From assembly GCF_022693705.1 (NCBI RefSeq), contig NZ_CP094288.1, positions 734,443-798,442 of the forward strand: 64,000 nucleotides of DNA, written 5' to 3'. Position numbers and translations under genes: made by a program. The stretch comes from Infirmifilum sp. NZ. Lineage in GTDB: Archaea > Thermoproteota > Thermoprotei > Thermofilales > Thermofilaceae. Within the stretch, counting starts at the first letter, position 1. Every line of letters begins with the position of its first letter. This document shows, one piece after another, positions 43,016 through 52,348 of this stretch. A model generated the notes under the pieces. The model worked only from the letters and a program-made list of their open reading frames with translations, did no database searches and was not told the origin of the DNA.

Positions 43016-44299
43016 ATGCTCGAAGACAAGCACTCGCTACCACCTCGAATCATACTGGATCACAAGAAGATGAGCAGCGAGTACGTACCTCTTTACCTGC
43101 CTCATAGGGAGAGCGAAGTTAAAGAGACACTCAGACACCTCTACTCGATAGTGAAAGGCGAGAAGGATGTAACCAAGACGGTGATATACACAGGCCCTAC
43201 TGGTACGGGAAAAACTGCAGTTGCGAAAAGGATACTGGTGACGCTAGGCGAGCAAGCGTCTTCGGGAAAACTCCCTCCTCTCATGACCAGTTACGTTAAC
43301 GCTTACGATCTTAGATCAAAATACGCTTTTTTCCGGAAGATTGGAGAAGACGTTGGTTTGAGGTTTCCCAGAAAGGGTTTCTCCACCCATGAAGTAATCA
43401 CTTACATCTTCCAAACCCTCTCTAGAGGGGACTCAAATTTGGTTCTCGTCATAGATGAGGCGGACTTACTCGTTCGACAAAAGGAGGGTGAAGAGATCCT
43501 CTATATACTGATCAGGCTTAGAGAGCTTCTCAGCGATGTAAACGTTGGATTGGGAATGCTTGCCATCTTCAGAGATTTCCAGTTGAGTATTGAGAGTGTT
43601 TCAAACGTGGGTATTAAAAGCTCGCTCTCATCTGCCGTCATTCGCTTCAACCCGTACACCTCAAGGCAGTTAAGCGACATTCTCCGATTCAGGATTGAGA
43701 AAGAGGGGGCTATAAGACCTGGCGCCGTCAATGACGAAGTGATCGATATGATCGCAAACACGTTTGGTTATGATCACCAGCGCGGAGGTGCAGGGGATGC
43801 CCGTATGGCCTTGAAAGCCCTGTACTATGCTGCAATGAGAGCTGAAAGTCAAGGACGTAGCCTGGTACTTCCGGAAGACGTGAGGGAAGTTCTAAACCAG
43901 GGTCTATTGCCTACGCCGTACGATGAGGAAGAAATTAAACGGTTACAACTCCACGAGAAGCTCTTGCTTCTGGCGATAACGAATGTACTGCTCGTTGAAA
44001 AAGAGAGAGCTTACGTGAGTATTGGAGATGTAGAGTTCGAGTACGAGGACCTCTGTAACAGGTTCGGTGTAAAGCCTCTAAGACATACAAGCATTTGGGA
44101 GAGGATTCAGTTTCTGAAGCATAAGGGGTTAGTTGACGCGCGCGTAAGTAGTGTTGAGGGCAAGGGTAGGAGCACGCATATTGCTTTACCACAGACTTCC
44201 GAAAATGAATTCTATGGAATAAACCGGGTACCTCTGAATCTTCTTCAAAAGGTTCTCGAAGAAATGATTGAAAGAGACCTTAAGGCCTCTTCAGGCTAA
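43016..44299 (+). CDS. orc1/cdc6: Orc1/Cdc6 replication initiator
   Basis: AAA+ protein that binds origin repeats and loads MCM. Walker A GPTGTGKTA at ~62-70, Walker B LVIDEADLL at ~143, sensor and lid region with HQRGGAGDARMALKAL (arginine-rich sensor 2) around 260. A C-terminal winged helix follows (ISIGDVEFEYEDLCNRFGVKPL, then the RIQFLKHKGLVDAR turn). 427 residues. Start ATG has GGAGGG upstream; a TATA-like AAATAATATT lies 40-49 bases upstream. Confidence 0.92.
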   Translation: MLEDKHSLPPRIILDHKKMSSEYVPLYLPHRESEVKETLRHLYSIVKGEKDVTKTVIYTGPTGTGKTAVAKRILVTLGEQASSGKLPPLMTSYVNAYDLRSKYAFFRKIGEDVGLRFPRKGFSTHEVITYIFQTLSRGDSNLVLVIDEADLLVRQKEGEEILYILIRLRELLSDVNVGLGMLAIFRDFQLSIESVSNVGIKSSLSSAVIRFNPYTSRQLSDILRFRIEKEGAIRPGAVNDEVIDMIANTFGYDHQRGGAGDARMALKALYYAAMRAESQGRSLVLPEDVREVLNQGLLPTPYDEEEIKRLQLHEKLLLLAITNVLLVEKERAYVSIGDVEFEYEDLCNRFGVKPLRHTSIWERIQFLKHKGLVDARVSSVEGKGRSTHIALPQTSENEFYGINRVPLNLLQKVLEEMIERDLKASSG

Positions 44300-44367
44300 T
44301 TCTCCCTTGTTCACGGTTGTCACAGATAACCTGAGGGGTCGCTGTTTTACGAGAAATTACTAAAAGC

Positions 44368-45612
44368 TTAGGCTTCAAGCACGTACCTAACTGCGTCTTC
44401 GCTGACGCCTATCGAGCGTAGTATTCGCTGCGCTAGTTCTTTATTGTAGGAATTTATAACCCTTAGATAGGGGAGAAACTCTGTCGCGAAAGTCGCTGTT
44501 GAAACGTGGAGTTTTTTAGCCGCTGCGCGAGCTACCTCGGTGAATTTCTCACGCTTGGTTTTATAACGAGAGAGAATTCTAAGCTTTTCGGGAAAGCTGT
44601 ACTTGACGAATTTGAAGGGAGGTCTTTCTCGCGAGCTGGCCACGCCAGCAGTCATCAGCTCCAGTACGTATGGTAGTAAAGCCCACATCTGCTCTCGCTT
44701 CATCCGAGCAAGATAGATATCTGCTAGCGAAAGTGCATCGTAAGCATCAGCGATGGCAGTGTAGCTGGGTGTATACTGGGCAATTATGTTTTCGCTGAGC
44801 CACTGGATTAGCATCTCATAGTCAAGTGACGGCAACCGTGTTACGGATAGAGCCTGCTCAGGAGTCTTAGCCGTCAAGACGGTCCTGACTATTTCGAACA
44901 TATTCTCTTGTTCTGCCCTTTCACCTAGAATTTGTAGATCAGCTAGGCTTACAGATCTACGTCCCATCGCAATGGTCTGAAGATCGTTGATAGCCGCGCG
45001 AAGATCCCCTTTGGCATTATCCGCTATAGCGGATAAGACCTCGCGATCGCACTGAATGCCCTCTCGCGAGCATATTTCCTCCAGGACCCTGATTATCTCA
45101 CGCTTACCGATTTTCTTGAATTCGATGAGCTTGCAAGCCTCGCGGAGATCTTTAAGCTTGGGATCCCACGGGTCATTTGCCGTAAGAACCACCGGATACC
45201 GAGTTTTATTGATCAGATCTAGGATAGCATCCAAACCACCCACATCCTCGCGGGTCCACACCCCGTCAACTTCATCGATGAGCACTATTTTACCGGAGTA
45301 TCCATATAGAGAGCCCGACCCGATTGCTGGGAAAACCCTGCTCTGAATAGCTTCCCTGGATCTAACGTCGCTGGCGTTTATCTCGATGAGCTCCCACTTG
45401 TACTCGGAGGCCGTTGCGTAGACGATGCTTGTTTTACCGCAGCCTGGAGGCCCGTAGAGGAGGGCGGCCTTATGAGTAGGTTTCCCACGTATCCAAGAAT
45501 TCAACCATGCTATGTATTCCTTCTTGGCCTCCTCGTTCCCAACGACATCCTGTATTCTCTTAGGCCTGTATTTTTCAACCCAGGGTACGAACTTCACCGC
45601 AGAGCTCATCAC
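44368..45612 (-). CDS. rfcL: replication factor C large subunit
   Basis: Clamp-loader subunit that opens PCNA. Walker A YGPPGCGKTS at ~50, Walker B VLIDEVDGVW, and IEFKKIGKREI following sensor 1. A helical collar domain follows. 414 residues ending DAVRYVLEA; the C-terminal charged linker and PIP-box seen in many archaeal large subunits are not evident. Its start overlaps the small-subunit stop by 4 bases. Confidence 0.92.
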   Translation of the reverse strand: MMSSAVKFVPWVEKYRPKRIQDVVGNEEAKKEYIAWLNSWIRGKPTHKAALLYGPPGCGKTSIVYATASEYKWELIEINASDVRSREAIQSRVFPAIGSGSLYGYSGKIVLIDEVDGVWTREDVGGLDAILDLINKTRYPVVLTANDPWDPKLKDLREACKLIEFKKIGKREIIRVLEEICSREGIQCDREVLSAIADNAKGDLRAAINDLQTIAMGRRSVSLADLQILGERAEQENMFEIVRTVLTAKTPEQALSVTRLPSLDYEMLIQWLSENIIAQYTPSYTAIADAYDALSLADIYLARMKREQMWALLPYVLELMTAGVASSRERPPFKFVKYSFPEKLRILSRYKTKREKFTEVARAAAKKLHVSTATFATEFLPYLRVINSYNKELAQRILRSIGVSEDAVRYVLEA

Positions 45613-46616
45613 TTTCCGCCTACGGGTTGCCTCTGGGCTGCTAGAGCCAGTTTAGATAGAAGGGCCATAAGCTGGATTTCGTCGTCTGATCCTTCAACAA
45701 TGCGGTAGTTGGCCTCCGCGACGAGAGAAATTAGTTCTGCGAGAGTTACGGTGTCGAGCTTAACGGACTTTTTCACCGAAAAGATTTCCCTATGTATGAA
45801 GCGCACGATGTCTAGGCCCGAGAGACCGTAGTTATAGAGCAGTACTCTCAACTTTTCCCGTGCTTTTAAGAGGTCGCCAGCTAAGGCGCTTTGAATCATT
45901 TCTTCCACCTCCCGTGGCCTAACTTTTCCTAGGGCCGCATACACAACTTCAGCGGTGACGTTTCTCGTTATTGCTGATGCGGCTTGAAGTGTGTTTATAG
46001 CCTTCCTCAGATCGCCCTGCGCTTCCTCCCAGATCACATCTAATGCTTCGTCGTCGACGTTTACCCCTTCCTGAGAGGCGATCCACTTGAGCCTCTCGAT
46101 GGCCGCCCCCTTTGGCAACGGCTGGAAGCGGAAGACGGCGCAGCGTGACTGTATAGGCTCAATTATCTTAGAAACATAGTTTGCAATCAAAATGAACCTG
46201 GTATTTCTGCTGAAGAGCTCCATAGTCCTCCTTAAGGCTTGTTGAGCGTCACCCGTCATGTTGTCGGCTTCGTCTAGAATCACTAGCTTAAAGGGGACGT
46301 CGCCTATAGGCAAAGTTCTGGCATAGTCCTTTATGCGGCTTCTTATAACGTCTATCCCGCGCTCATCGCTGGCGTTTAACTCGAGAGTGTTGTCTCGCCA
46401 ATTCTCCCCGTAAAGGTCACGGGCTAGCGCTAGGGCTGCCGTTGTTTTCCCAGTACCCGGGGGACCCGCAAAGAGAAGGTGGGGGAGGCTCCTGGTCTTC
46501 ACAAACTCTTTAAGACGGCGCACGATTTCTTCCTGGTCAACTATTTCATCGAGAGAGCGTGGCCTGTATTTTTCGACCCAAACTTCAACTTCAGACATTT
46601 CTGAACCCAAAACCAT
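45609..46616 (-). CDS. rfcS: replication factor C small subunit
   Basis: Forms the RFC heteropentamer with RfcL. WVEKYRPRSLDEIVDQEEIV, Walker A FAGPPGTGKTTAALALAR, Walker B VILDEADNM, sensor 1 RFILIANYVSKI, and the arginine finger SRC motif in IQSRCAVFRF. 335 residues, uninterrupted by inteins. Operon with rfcL and, 39 bases upstream, S7. Confidence 0.96.
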   Translation of the reverse strand: MVLGSEMSEVEVWVEKYRPRSLDEIVDQEEIVRRLKEFVKTRSLPHLLFAGPPGTGKTTAALALARDLYGENWRDNTLELNASDERGIDVIRSRIKDYARTLPIGDVPFKLVILDEADNMTGDAQQALRRTMELFSRNTRFILIANYVSKIIEPIQSRCAVFRFQPLPKGAAIERLKWIASQEGVNVDDEALDVIWEEAQGDLRKAINTLQAASAITRNVTAEVVYAALGKVRPREVEEMIQSALAGDLLKAREKLRVLLYNYGLSGLDIVRFIHREIFSVKKSVKLDTVTLAELISLVAEANYRIVEGSDDEIQLMALLSKLALAAQRQPVGGK

Positions 46617-46655
46617 CGAAGGGTATCTGGGAATTAAAGCTAATGGGTAGAAATA

Positions 46656-47273
46656 CTACCTTGAGGCTAGGGCTATCCTCTCTATCTCCTCCTTCTTTCT
46701 TAAAGCGTAACTGTTGGCATCACCGTACGCAGCCGCTACAATCTCGTCCGCTAGGCACTCCTCGATCGTCTTGGGGTTGTTAAAGGAACAGGCGCGCGCA
46801 CCCTCAGTGATAAACCTGAGCGCAAGGTCTACTCTCCTTTGAGGCGATACGTCCACAGATACGTGGTAGAGTATACCACCGTAGATTACGCGCGTTGTTT
46901 CTTCTCTTGGAGACGCGTTTTCGATAGCCCAAACTAAGACCTGCACAGGGTTCTTACCTGTTTTGAGCTCTATTATCTCGAATGCCCTTTTAACTATATT
47001 TAATGCCAGCATTTTCTTCCCGGCATTCCTACCAGGTCTCATCAGCTCGTTTGCAAGCCTCTCTACGATTGACACGTTTGCTTTACCAAAACGATGCTTA
47101 GCGTGTCTCCCCTCTGAATGGGGGACAAGTACAGGCTTTAGCGAAATGTATCTTCGCAGGCTCTGATCTCTAATTTCGACCTCTGAGACGCTCCACTTCC
47201 CGAACAGCTTGATTTCCTCACCGCTAAGAGTCTTAAGGACTGCTCCTTGAGTCTCCTGAGACATACCGCTCAA
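46656..47273 (-). CDS. rps7: ribosomal protein S7
   Basis: Assembly initiator of the small-subunit head. Archaeal form of 205 residues with [18 protein letters not shown] and [21 protein letters not shown]. In many archaea it follows S12; here S12 is 9.3 kb away and S7 leads the clamp-loader genes. Confidence 0.96.
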   Translation of the reverse strand: MSGMSQETQGAVLKTLSGEEIKLFGKWSVSEVEIRDQSLRRYISLKPVLVPHSEGRHAKHRFGKANVSIVERLANELMRPGRNAGKKMLALNIVKRAFEIIELKTGKNPVQVLVWAIENASPREETTRVIYGGILYHVSVDVSPQRRVDLALRFITEGARACSFNNPKTIEECLADEIVAAAYGDANSYALRKKEEIERIALASR

Positions 47274-47303
47274 CTTCCCGATCGCAGTAGAGTATAAATA
47301 CTT

Positions 47304-48752
47304 TTAGCCTTTCACCACTGCTATTGGAACCATTCTGACAATCTTCTTAGCTATCCCAACCGCGTCGGCTACCATTACTACCCTATCCACGTCTTTGTAT
47401 GCGTCCGGAGCTTCTTCCGCGACAACAGCTAAACTAGCCGCTCTCACTACGATGCCTCTGCTTTCCAACTCGTTCTTTATCTCCTGACCCCTCACGCTCC
47501 GCCTAGCCTCTGCTCTGCTCTGCATTCTCCCTGCTCCATGCGGGGAAGACCCGAAGGTAAGCTCCATGGCTTTCTGAGTCCCGACGAGAATATAGCTTGC
47601 TGTTCCCATTGAACCCGGGATGAGTACAGGTTGCCCAATGCCTCTGTATTCAGCAGGAACGTCGGGATGACCTGGCGGGAAGGCCCGAGTGGCCCCCTTC
47701 CTGTGCACGTACACCTTCACACGCTTACCGTCTACCACATGTTCTTCGAGTTTCGCTATATTGTGAGCCACGTCGTATATTATCTGTAAGTCCAAGGCAT
47801 CCGGGTCTTTCTTGAAGACTGTACGGAAGCTCTCCCTAACCCAGTGGGTGATGACTTGCCTGTTTGTCCATGCAAAATTCGCAGCTGCTTTCATGGCAAC
47901 GAAGTACCGCTGAGCTTCCTCGCTAGTCGCTGGAACCGATACGAGCTCACGGTCTGGGAGAGGCATCTTGTACTTGTGAACAAGCCGCTCCATAATTTTC
48001 AAGTAGTCGCTGGCAACTTGGTGTCCAAGACCCCTGCTTCCGGTGTGTATCATAACCGTTACTTGTCCCTCTCTCTCAATACCTAGCACTTTGGCTACTT
48101 GAGGATCGTATATTTTGTCGACTTTTTGAACTTCTAGGAAGTGGTTTCCACTCCCGAGCGTACCAAGCTGATTTCTACCCCTCTGCTTTGCCTCCCTTGA
48201 CACCGCGCTCGAGTCGGCGCCTTCCATACGCCCGCGCTCTTCTATGTGATCTGCGTCTTCCTTCCACCCATACCCGTGTGAGATCGCCCACTCTACACCC
48301 TCCTCCAGAACCCTGTCTAGCTCGTTAAAGCTTAACTCCAGTCCACTTGTGCTTCCGAGACCTGAGGGTACCTTTCTGAAAAGCGTCTCGGCGAGCTCCT
48401 TCAGCTTTGGCCTAACCTCTGACTCTGTTAGATTCGTCCTGAGAACCCGTACACCGCAGTTGATGTCGTAGCCAACGCCTCCCGGACTGAGAACACCCTC
48501 TTCGGCATCGAAGGCGGCAACCCCTCCTATCGGAAAACCGTAGCCCTGGTGACCATCAGGGAGCACTATAGAGTACTTGTAGATACCTGGCAGGAAGGCG
48601 ACGTTTGCTACCTGTTCTAACGTAAGATCGTCTTTCATCTTAGCAAGCAAAACATCATCCGCAATAACTAATCCTGGAACTCTCATACCTGGTTTGTACT
48701 TTTGAGGGATCTCCCACATGTACTCTGTAATTTTTCTCAGAGGTGGAACCAT
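47304..48752 (-). CDS. rtcB: tRNA-splicing RNA ligase RtcB
   Basis: Joins tRNA exons with GTP and Mn2+. Metal-site motifs: GVGYDINCGVRVL (Asp, Cys), GTLGSGNHFLEVQ (Asn, His), IHTGSRGLGHQV (His), and the guanylylated His in SPHGAGRMQSRAEA. 482 residues, no intein. Needed for the intron-containing tRNAs seen in this window. Divergent from a winged-helix gene, with archease beyond it. Confidence 0.97.
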   Translation of the reverse strand: MVPPLRKITEYMWEIPQKYKPGMRVPGLVIADDVLLAKMKDDLTLEQVANVAFLPGIYKYSIVLPDGHQGYGFPIGGVAAFDAEEGVLSPGGVGYDINCGVRVLRTNLTESEVRPKLKELAETLFRKVPSGLGSTSGLELSFNELDRVLEEGVEWAISHGYGWKEDADHIEERGRMEGADSSAVSREAKQRGRNQLGTLGSGNHFLEVQKVDKIYDPQVAKVLGIEREGQVTVMIHTGSRGLGHQVASDYLKIMERLVHKYKMPLPDRELVSVPATSEEAQRYFVAMKAAANFAWTNRQVITHWVRESFRTVFKKDPDALDLQIIYDVAHNIAKLEEHVVDGKRVKVYVHRKGATRAFPPGHPDVPAEYRGIGQPVLIPGSMGTASYILVGTQKAMELTFGSSPHGAGRMQSRAEARRSVRGQEIKNELESRGIVVRAASLAVVAEEAPDAYKDVDRVVMVADAVGIAKKIVRMVPIAVVKG

Positions 48753-48796
48753 AGATGCTTACCCCATTAAATTGTCTGCACAACACAGAAAGAAAA

Positions 48797-48806
48797 ACTT
48801 TATTAT
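48797..48806 (+). promoter_or_regulatory. TATA-like element of the winged-helix gene next to rtcB
   Basis: TTTATTATGC lies 26-35 bases before the GTG at 48832, supporting a leaderless start. It sits in the 79-base divergent spacer with rtcB. Confidence 0.5.
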
Positions 48807-48831
48807 GCTCTAGTGATAAGGTTATTATCTC

Positions 48832-49218
48832 GTGATAAGAATTTTCATTGAGCGTAGCGTGACACCAGATGAGCTCATTCAACCCGGTATTGTCACGTAT
48901 AAGTTGAGGAAGGCGTACCTAGAGTATGAGGAGGAAGGCGAAGAGCCCAGTATTTACATACGTGAAGAAATCTCGGCAGAGACCGCAAGAAAGCTATTGA
49001 GCAAGAAGATGATAGAGATTTTAAAAACCCTATCTTCAGAACGCGAGTACAATATTTCAAAGCTTTCAGAGTTGTTACATAGATCTCCGTCTAACGTTCA
49101 CAGAGACCTTGCATTCCTCAAAAAACACAAACTTCTCACATTCATTGACAGAGGGCGTGAAAAAATACCCATTTTACTTCTAAAAAGAGTGGTCGTTGAA
49201 GTCAGGGATGGGAGCTAA
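48832..49218 (+). CDS. winged-helix transcriptional regulator-like protein
   Basis: 128 residues. The N-terminal ~60 residues are a beta/acidic segment (PGIVTYKLRKAYLEYEEEGE) of unknown type. The C-terminal part is a winged helix: MIEILKTLSSEREYNISKLS, recognition helix HRSPSNVHRDLAFLKKHKLL, wing FIDRGREKIPILLL. It shares a short spacer with rtcB and its stop overlaps the archease stop (convergent, 4 bases), so it may control RNA-ligase genes; that is inference from position. Confidence 0.7.
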   Translation: MIRIFIERSVTPDELIQPGIVTYKLRKAYLEYEEEGEEPSIYIREEISAETARKLLSKKMIEILKTLSSEREYNISKLSELLHRSPSNVHRDLAFLKKHKLLTFIDRGREKIPILLLKRVVVEVRDGS

Positions 49219-49643
49219 ATATCTACTACGTACTGCACGTACCACTTACCTCCCTCTGTCCAGATTCTCATTAAATGGTATGTCGCAGCCTTAATAAGAA
49301 CTCGTGACTCGTGCTTCTCCATGTTAAACCTTTCACCAACCAGAATAGCCGTAACCTGCAAAGTATCTCCTTCTTGATTGTAGACCACATTTTCGACTTT
49401 CGAGGCAATGAATGCCTCTTCATCGAAGAGAATTATTAACCTCTCAATGAGGTTGTATAGCATACTTTCCGGATCGAAACCCTCGGCTTTCACTTCCCTT
49501 CGCTCTATCTGGGCGATTTTACTCGTATCCGTCATTACCTCGTAGAAACCTAGTATTGCGTACGCCAAAGCCTCCTCTAGCGTGGATCCCCATGCTCTGA
49601 CTAGCACATCTGCAGTGTGCGGGAGAAGCTCAAAGCCCCCCAT
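49215..49643 (-). CDS. archease, RtcB activator
   Basis: Promotes RtcB guanylylation and multiple turnover. ELLPHTADVLVRAWGSTLEEA at the start holds the metal-binding Asp, and the C-terminus has HESRVLIKAATYHLMRIW and WYVQYVVDI with the terminal Asp-Ile expected in archease. 142 residues. Overlaps the IPP isomerase gene by 14 bases and lies near rtcB, a common link. Confidence 0.93.
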   Translation of the reverse strand: MGGFELLPHTADVLVRAWGSTLEEALAYAILGFYEVMTDTSKIAQIERREVKAEGFDPESMLYNLIERLIILFDEEAFIASKVENVVYNQEGDTLQVTAILVGERFNMEKHESRVLIKAATYHLMRIWTEGGKWYVQYVVDI

Positions 49644-50745
49644 GATCTAAACCCCCGAGCCGCAACTTCCTCTGCTTCATCCACACTAAAAGTTCACCCG
49701 AGATAACAACCGGCGCTTCACGTAGCTCGCTTAGGTTGGTGCTTCCAGTGAGGAAAACCGCTATTTTTAGCTCCTTTATTACCTGTTCTAGGAATTTCTC
49801 CGCCCTGGAAATCCCACCCTCGTAAAGCTCCCTAAGCAACGGCCTTGCTATCCCTGCGAAGTCTGCTCCAAGCCTAATAGCTTTGGCAACGTCTACGCCA
49901 CTTCTCACACCTCCAGTCGCTATAAGCAACGCGTCAGGAAAAACTTCCCTAACCTCCAATATGCTAGCAGCTGTCGGTATGCCCCAGTCAGCAAAGGTTT
50001 TTGCCACGCGCTCAAGAACGTCTAAACCCCCTAAACGCGCCCGTAATCCTTCAATTACTGCGAAAGACGTCCCCCCAGCACCTCCGACGTCCAATCCCCT
50101 GATCCTTATTCCACGTAGCGCACGTGCAGATTCCCTGGAGAGCCCTTCCCCAGTTTGTTTTATGATCACTGGCACAGGTGATTCCTCGACGAACTCTTTA
50201 AGCTTGCTCAGGAAACCGCTGAAGTCCGGTTCTCCTTCAGGTTGTAAAGCTTCTTGAAGCGGGTTTAGATGTACGGCAACAGCGTCTGCGCGGATCATCT
50301 CGACCAAGCGTAGCACATCTTCCCGCTTAACTCCTCTTGCAACCTGACTCTGACCTATGTTGGCGATCACCGGTACATCGGGAGCCACTTCCCTAACAAC
50401 GGAGAAAGTATGCGAGACAGCCGGGTCCTCTAATGCTGCCCTTTGACTTCCCACCCCAATAGGTACTCTAAACTTCTGCGCGAGCTTAGCAAGCGCTTCG
50501 TTTATAGTCTTGGCGAGCTCCGTGCCGCCTGTCATCCCGCTTATGACTAACGGTGCGTTTACCCTGTATCCTAGGAAATCCGATGAGATGTCAACGCTAC
50601 TCAGCGATGAGCTAAGCACTGATTGGTGGACAAATTTCACGTACTCAAACCAAGAGCTGGTCCGTGACGACACATCCTCCTTAACGGAAAGTATTATGTG
50701 GCTATCCTTGCGCGACGAGGTCCTGAACTCCAAGGAAACCCCCAT
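49630..50745 (-). CDS. fni: type 2 isopentenyl-diphosphate delta-isomerase (FMN-dependent)
   Basis: Interconverts IPP and DMAPP for archaeal lipid synthesis. SSRKDSHIILSVKEDV at the start, VISGMTGGTELAKTINEAL, VGSQRAALEDP, catalytic Gln in VHLNPLQEALQPEG, VIIKQTGEGLS, FMN-phosphate site GGAGGTSFAVIEG and ATGGVRSG. 371 residues. Confidence 0.95.
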   Translation of the reverse strand: MGVSLEFRTSSRKDSHIILSVKEDVSSRTSSWFEYVKFVHQSVLSSSLSSVDISSDFLGYRVNAPLVISGMTGGTELAKTINEALAKLAQKFRVPIGVGSQRAALEDPAVSHTFSVVREVAPDVPVIANIGQSQVARGVKREDVLRLVEMIRADAVAVHLNPLQEALQPEGEPDFSGFLSKLKEFVEESPVPVIIKQTGEGLSRESARALRGIRIRGLDVGGAGGTSFAVIEGLRARLGGLDVLERVAKTFADWGIPTAASILEVREVFPDALLIATGGVRSGVDVAKAIRLGADFAGIARPLLRELYEGGISRAEKFLEQVIKELKIAVFLTGSTNLSELREAPVVISGELLVWMKQRKLRLGGLDHGGL

Positions 50746-50980
50746 AACTTGTCACGGTGATAAATTTGAATTTTCCCACTCATATGCTAGATGCGCCCGG
50801 TAGTAGCCGACTCGCGCTACTAGGCTTCGACCTAGAGGGGGCGGTCTATGACTGTATCAAGTAGAAAATGTTTGAAGACGAAGCCAGCACGCTTAAGAGT
50901 TGATGCCTTTAGCGAGACAAGAGACTGTGAGAAAACACGTAGGAGCTCTGTTAACTGATCCTAGAGCAGGTAGTCGTGAG

Positions 50981-51835
50981 CTATCTGGAAAAAGAGATGG
51001 AGGCGTAAGCAACGACCTCGCTTTTATCTCCTGTGACGTCGCCGCTATCAGCGTATTTAAGAAGCCTTACGTTGGTGAACCCCATTAGTTTAGCAACCTC
51101 CATAGCTGTCATGACAGGGCCGTAGCCACACATGGATATGTCCTCTTCGATCACTGCAGAGTAAAGCCCGTCGAGATCCAGTGACCTTATTTTCTCGATT
51201 GCAAGCTTATCCTTTTTCTCAGCAACACTCGCCTCTACGTAGTGACTCATGTCAGAACTGGCTACGATGTAGAACCGCACCCCGTGTTCCTGCATTACGC
51301 TCACGATCGCTCTGGCAACCTTTCTAGCGCCTTCGGGCGTTTGCAACATCATCGATATCGGTATGATTTTGAATTCGCTCTCAAAGATGAACTGTAGAAA
51401 CGGGACCTGAACTTCTATTGAATGCTCGTACATGTGCGCGGCGAGATCAAAGCGTAGGAGGGATTCACGAGAGGCAATCTCTTTTTCCAGTTCAACGTCG
51501 ATCTCTACGTCACCTAAAGGAGTAGCCCAAACTTCGTTTTCGTCGAAAGCTACCGGTGCACCTAATGCGTGGTGGTTTGGACCAATTATTACAACCACAT
51601 CAGGCTTACCGGCTTCAGCTAAAGCGTAGTAGCTGTGTGCGGCTACATGACCGGAGTAAATGTATCCGGCATGTGGAGATACAACTCCGATTAGGCTTCC
51701 GGAGTAAGAGCCTGGCTTTGGCGGAAGCTTACCGGGTCCTAACCTGTGAAGAAAAGCCTGCTCTATTGCCTTCCGCAGGGAATCGGGGTCCTTTGGGTAG
51801 AAGTAACCCGCATGAGCAGGATACCTTTTAGACAT
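50981..51835 (-). CDS. Memo family protein (dioxygenase-like fold)
   Basis: Memo/MEMO1 homologue of 284 residues. Metal-type histidine motifs: SPHAGYIYSGHVAAHSYY, IIGPNHHALGAPVAF, EHSIEVQVPFLQF, SDMSHYV, and CGYGPVMTAMEV with the conserved Cys. The enzymatic role in archaea is not established; the fold resembles extradiol dioxygenases and human MEMO1 binds copper or iron. Upstream (50746-50980) is a 235-base spacer with no gene seen. Confidence 0.92.
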   Translation of the reverse strand: MSKRYPAHAGYFYPKDPDSLRKAIEQAFLHRLGPGKLPPKPGSYSGSLIGVVSPHAGYIYSGHVAAHSYYALAEAGKPDVVVIIGPNHHALGAPVAFDENEVWATPLGDVEIDVELEKEIASRESLLRFDLAAHMYEHSIEVQVPFLQFIFESEFKIIPISMMLQTPEGARKVARAIVSVMQEHGVRFYIVASSDMSHYVEASVAEKKDKLAIEKIRSLDLDGLYSAVIEEDISMCGYGPVMTAMEVAKLMGFTNVRLLKYADSGDVTGDKSEVVAYASISFSR

Positions 51836-52146
51836 CCTACCTTAAAGTGTGGCAACTGTACCTTTTTTAGTTTTTCCCTTCCTTCCCGTATTTGATCCGC
51901 CTTCCCTTGCTCTCCATGAACCGAGGGGTGAACAAGAAAAACTTTGGAGAAAGTTGCATAGTGTGGGGCTAGTACGGGTCGCAGTGATAGGTAACTCTGC
52001 TCTATCTCGCTGAGCGGGCTTACGGTCTTCTTATGCTACTCTGCTACAAACCTGAAGACTTCCCGCAAAAACATTCTTAAAAATATCGGGGGCGCCAGCA
52101 CTAGAAACGCTGCTTTTTCACTCTAAGCTTGCACGCCGAAAACCGG
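51836..52146. other. intergenic region upstream of the Memo gene, no gene seen
   Basis: About 310 bases with short broken frames. The part near 51840-51880 is A/T-rich and likely contains the Memo promoter on the minus strand. The rest has no recognised coding or RNA feature. Confidence 0.4.
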
Positions 52147-52167
52147 AAAAACCCCGTAGAGAAGGGG
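52147..52167 (-). terminator. hairpin plus T-tract, terminator-like
   Basis: Read on the minus strand: CCCC, an eight-base loop, GGGG, then TTTTT. It closes the GC-rich stretch downstream of the S2 gene and would end a minus-strand transcript. Archaea mostly need only the T-tract. Confidence 0.45.
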
Positions 52168-52345
52168 TAGTGGTGGGGAGCCGTGAGTTCCCGCTCGGCC
52201 TCCATGCCCCCATGGCGTGGGTAGCCTGCTTAATACGAGAGACCTACGATAGCCCCTAAGGGGAGTCTTCGGCGAGTAGAGGTGGTGGGCACGCTAGGCG
52301 CGGACTATCTCAAACCAAGTAGAGGTAGAGGAGACTAGAGAAGCT
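52150..52345 (-). ncRNA. candidate structured non-coding RNA or structured 3' leader downstream of S2
   Basis: A GC-rich 200-base stretch without a supported frame, beginning 3 bases after the S2 stop and ending at the T-tract. Local hairpins: CCCC-TTA-GGGG near 52254-52264, CATGCC...GGCGTG near 52203-52219, GAGC...GCTC around 52189-52196. Strand is inferred from the terminator and from S2; a plus-strand RNA cannot be excluded. No SRP, RNase P or 5S rRNA signature was found convincingly. Confidence 0.35.
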
Positions 52346-52348
52346 TGC

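Noticed and set aside
42770..43053. Minus-strand frames in the GC-rich region upstream of orc1/cdc6
   Set aside because: Cysteine- and proline-rich shadow translation of a structured GC island; no start site or motif.
50900..51088. 62-codon plus-strand frame near the Memo gene
   Set aside because: Mostly overlaps the Memo gene on the other strand and lacks any motif.
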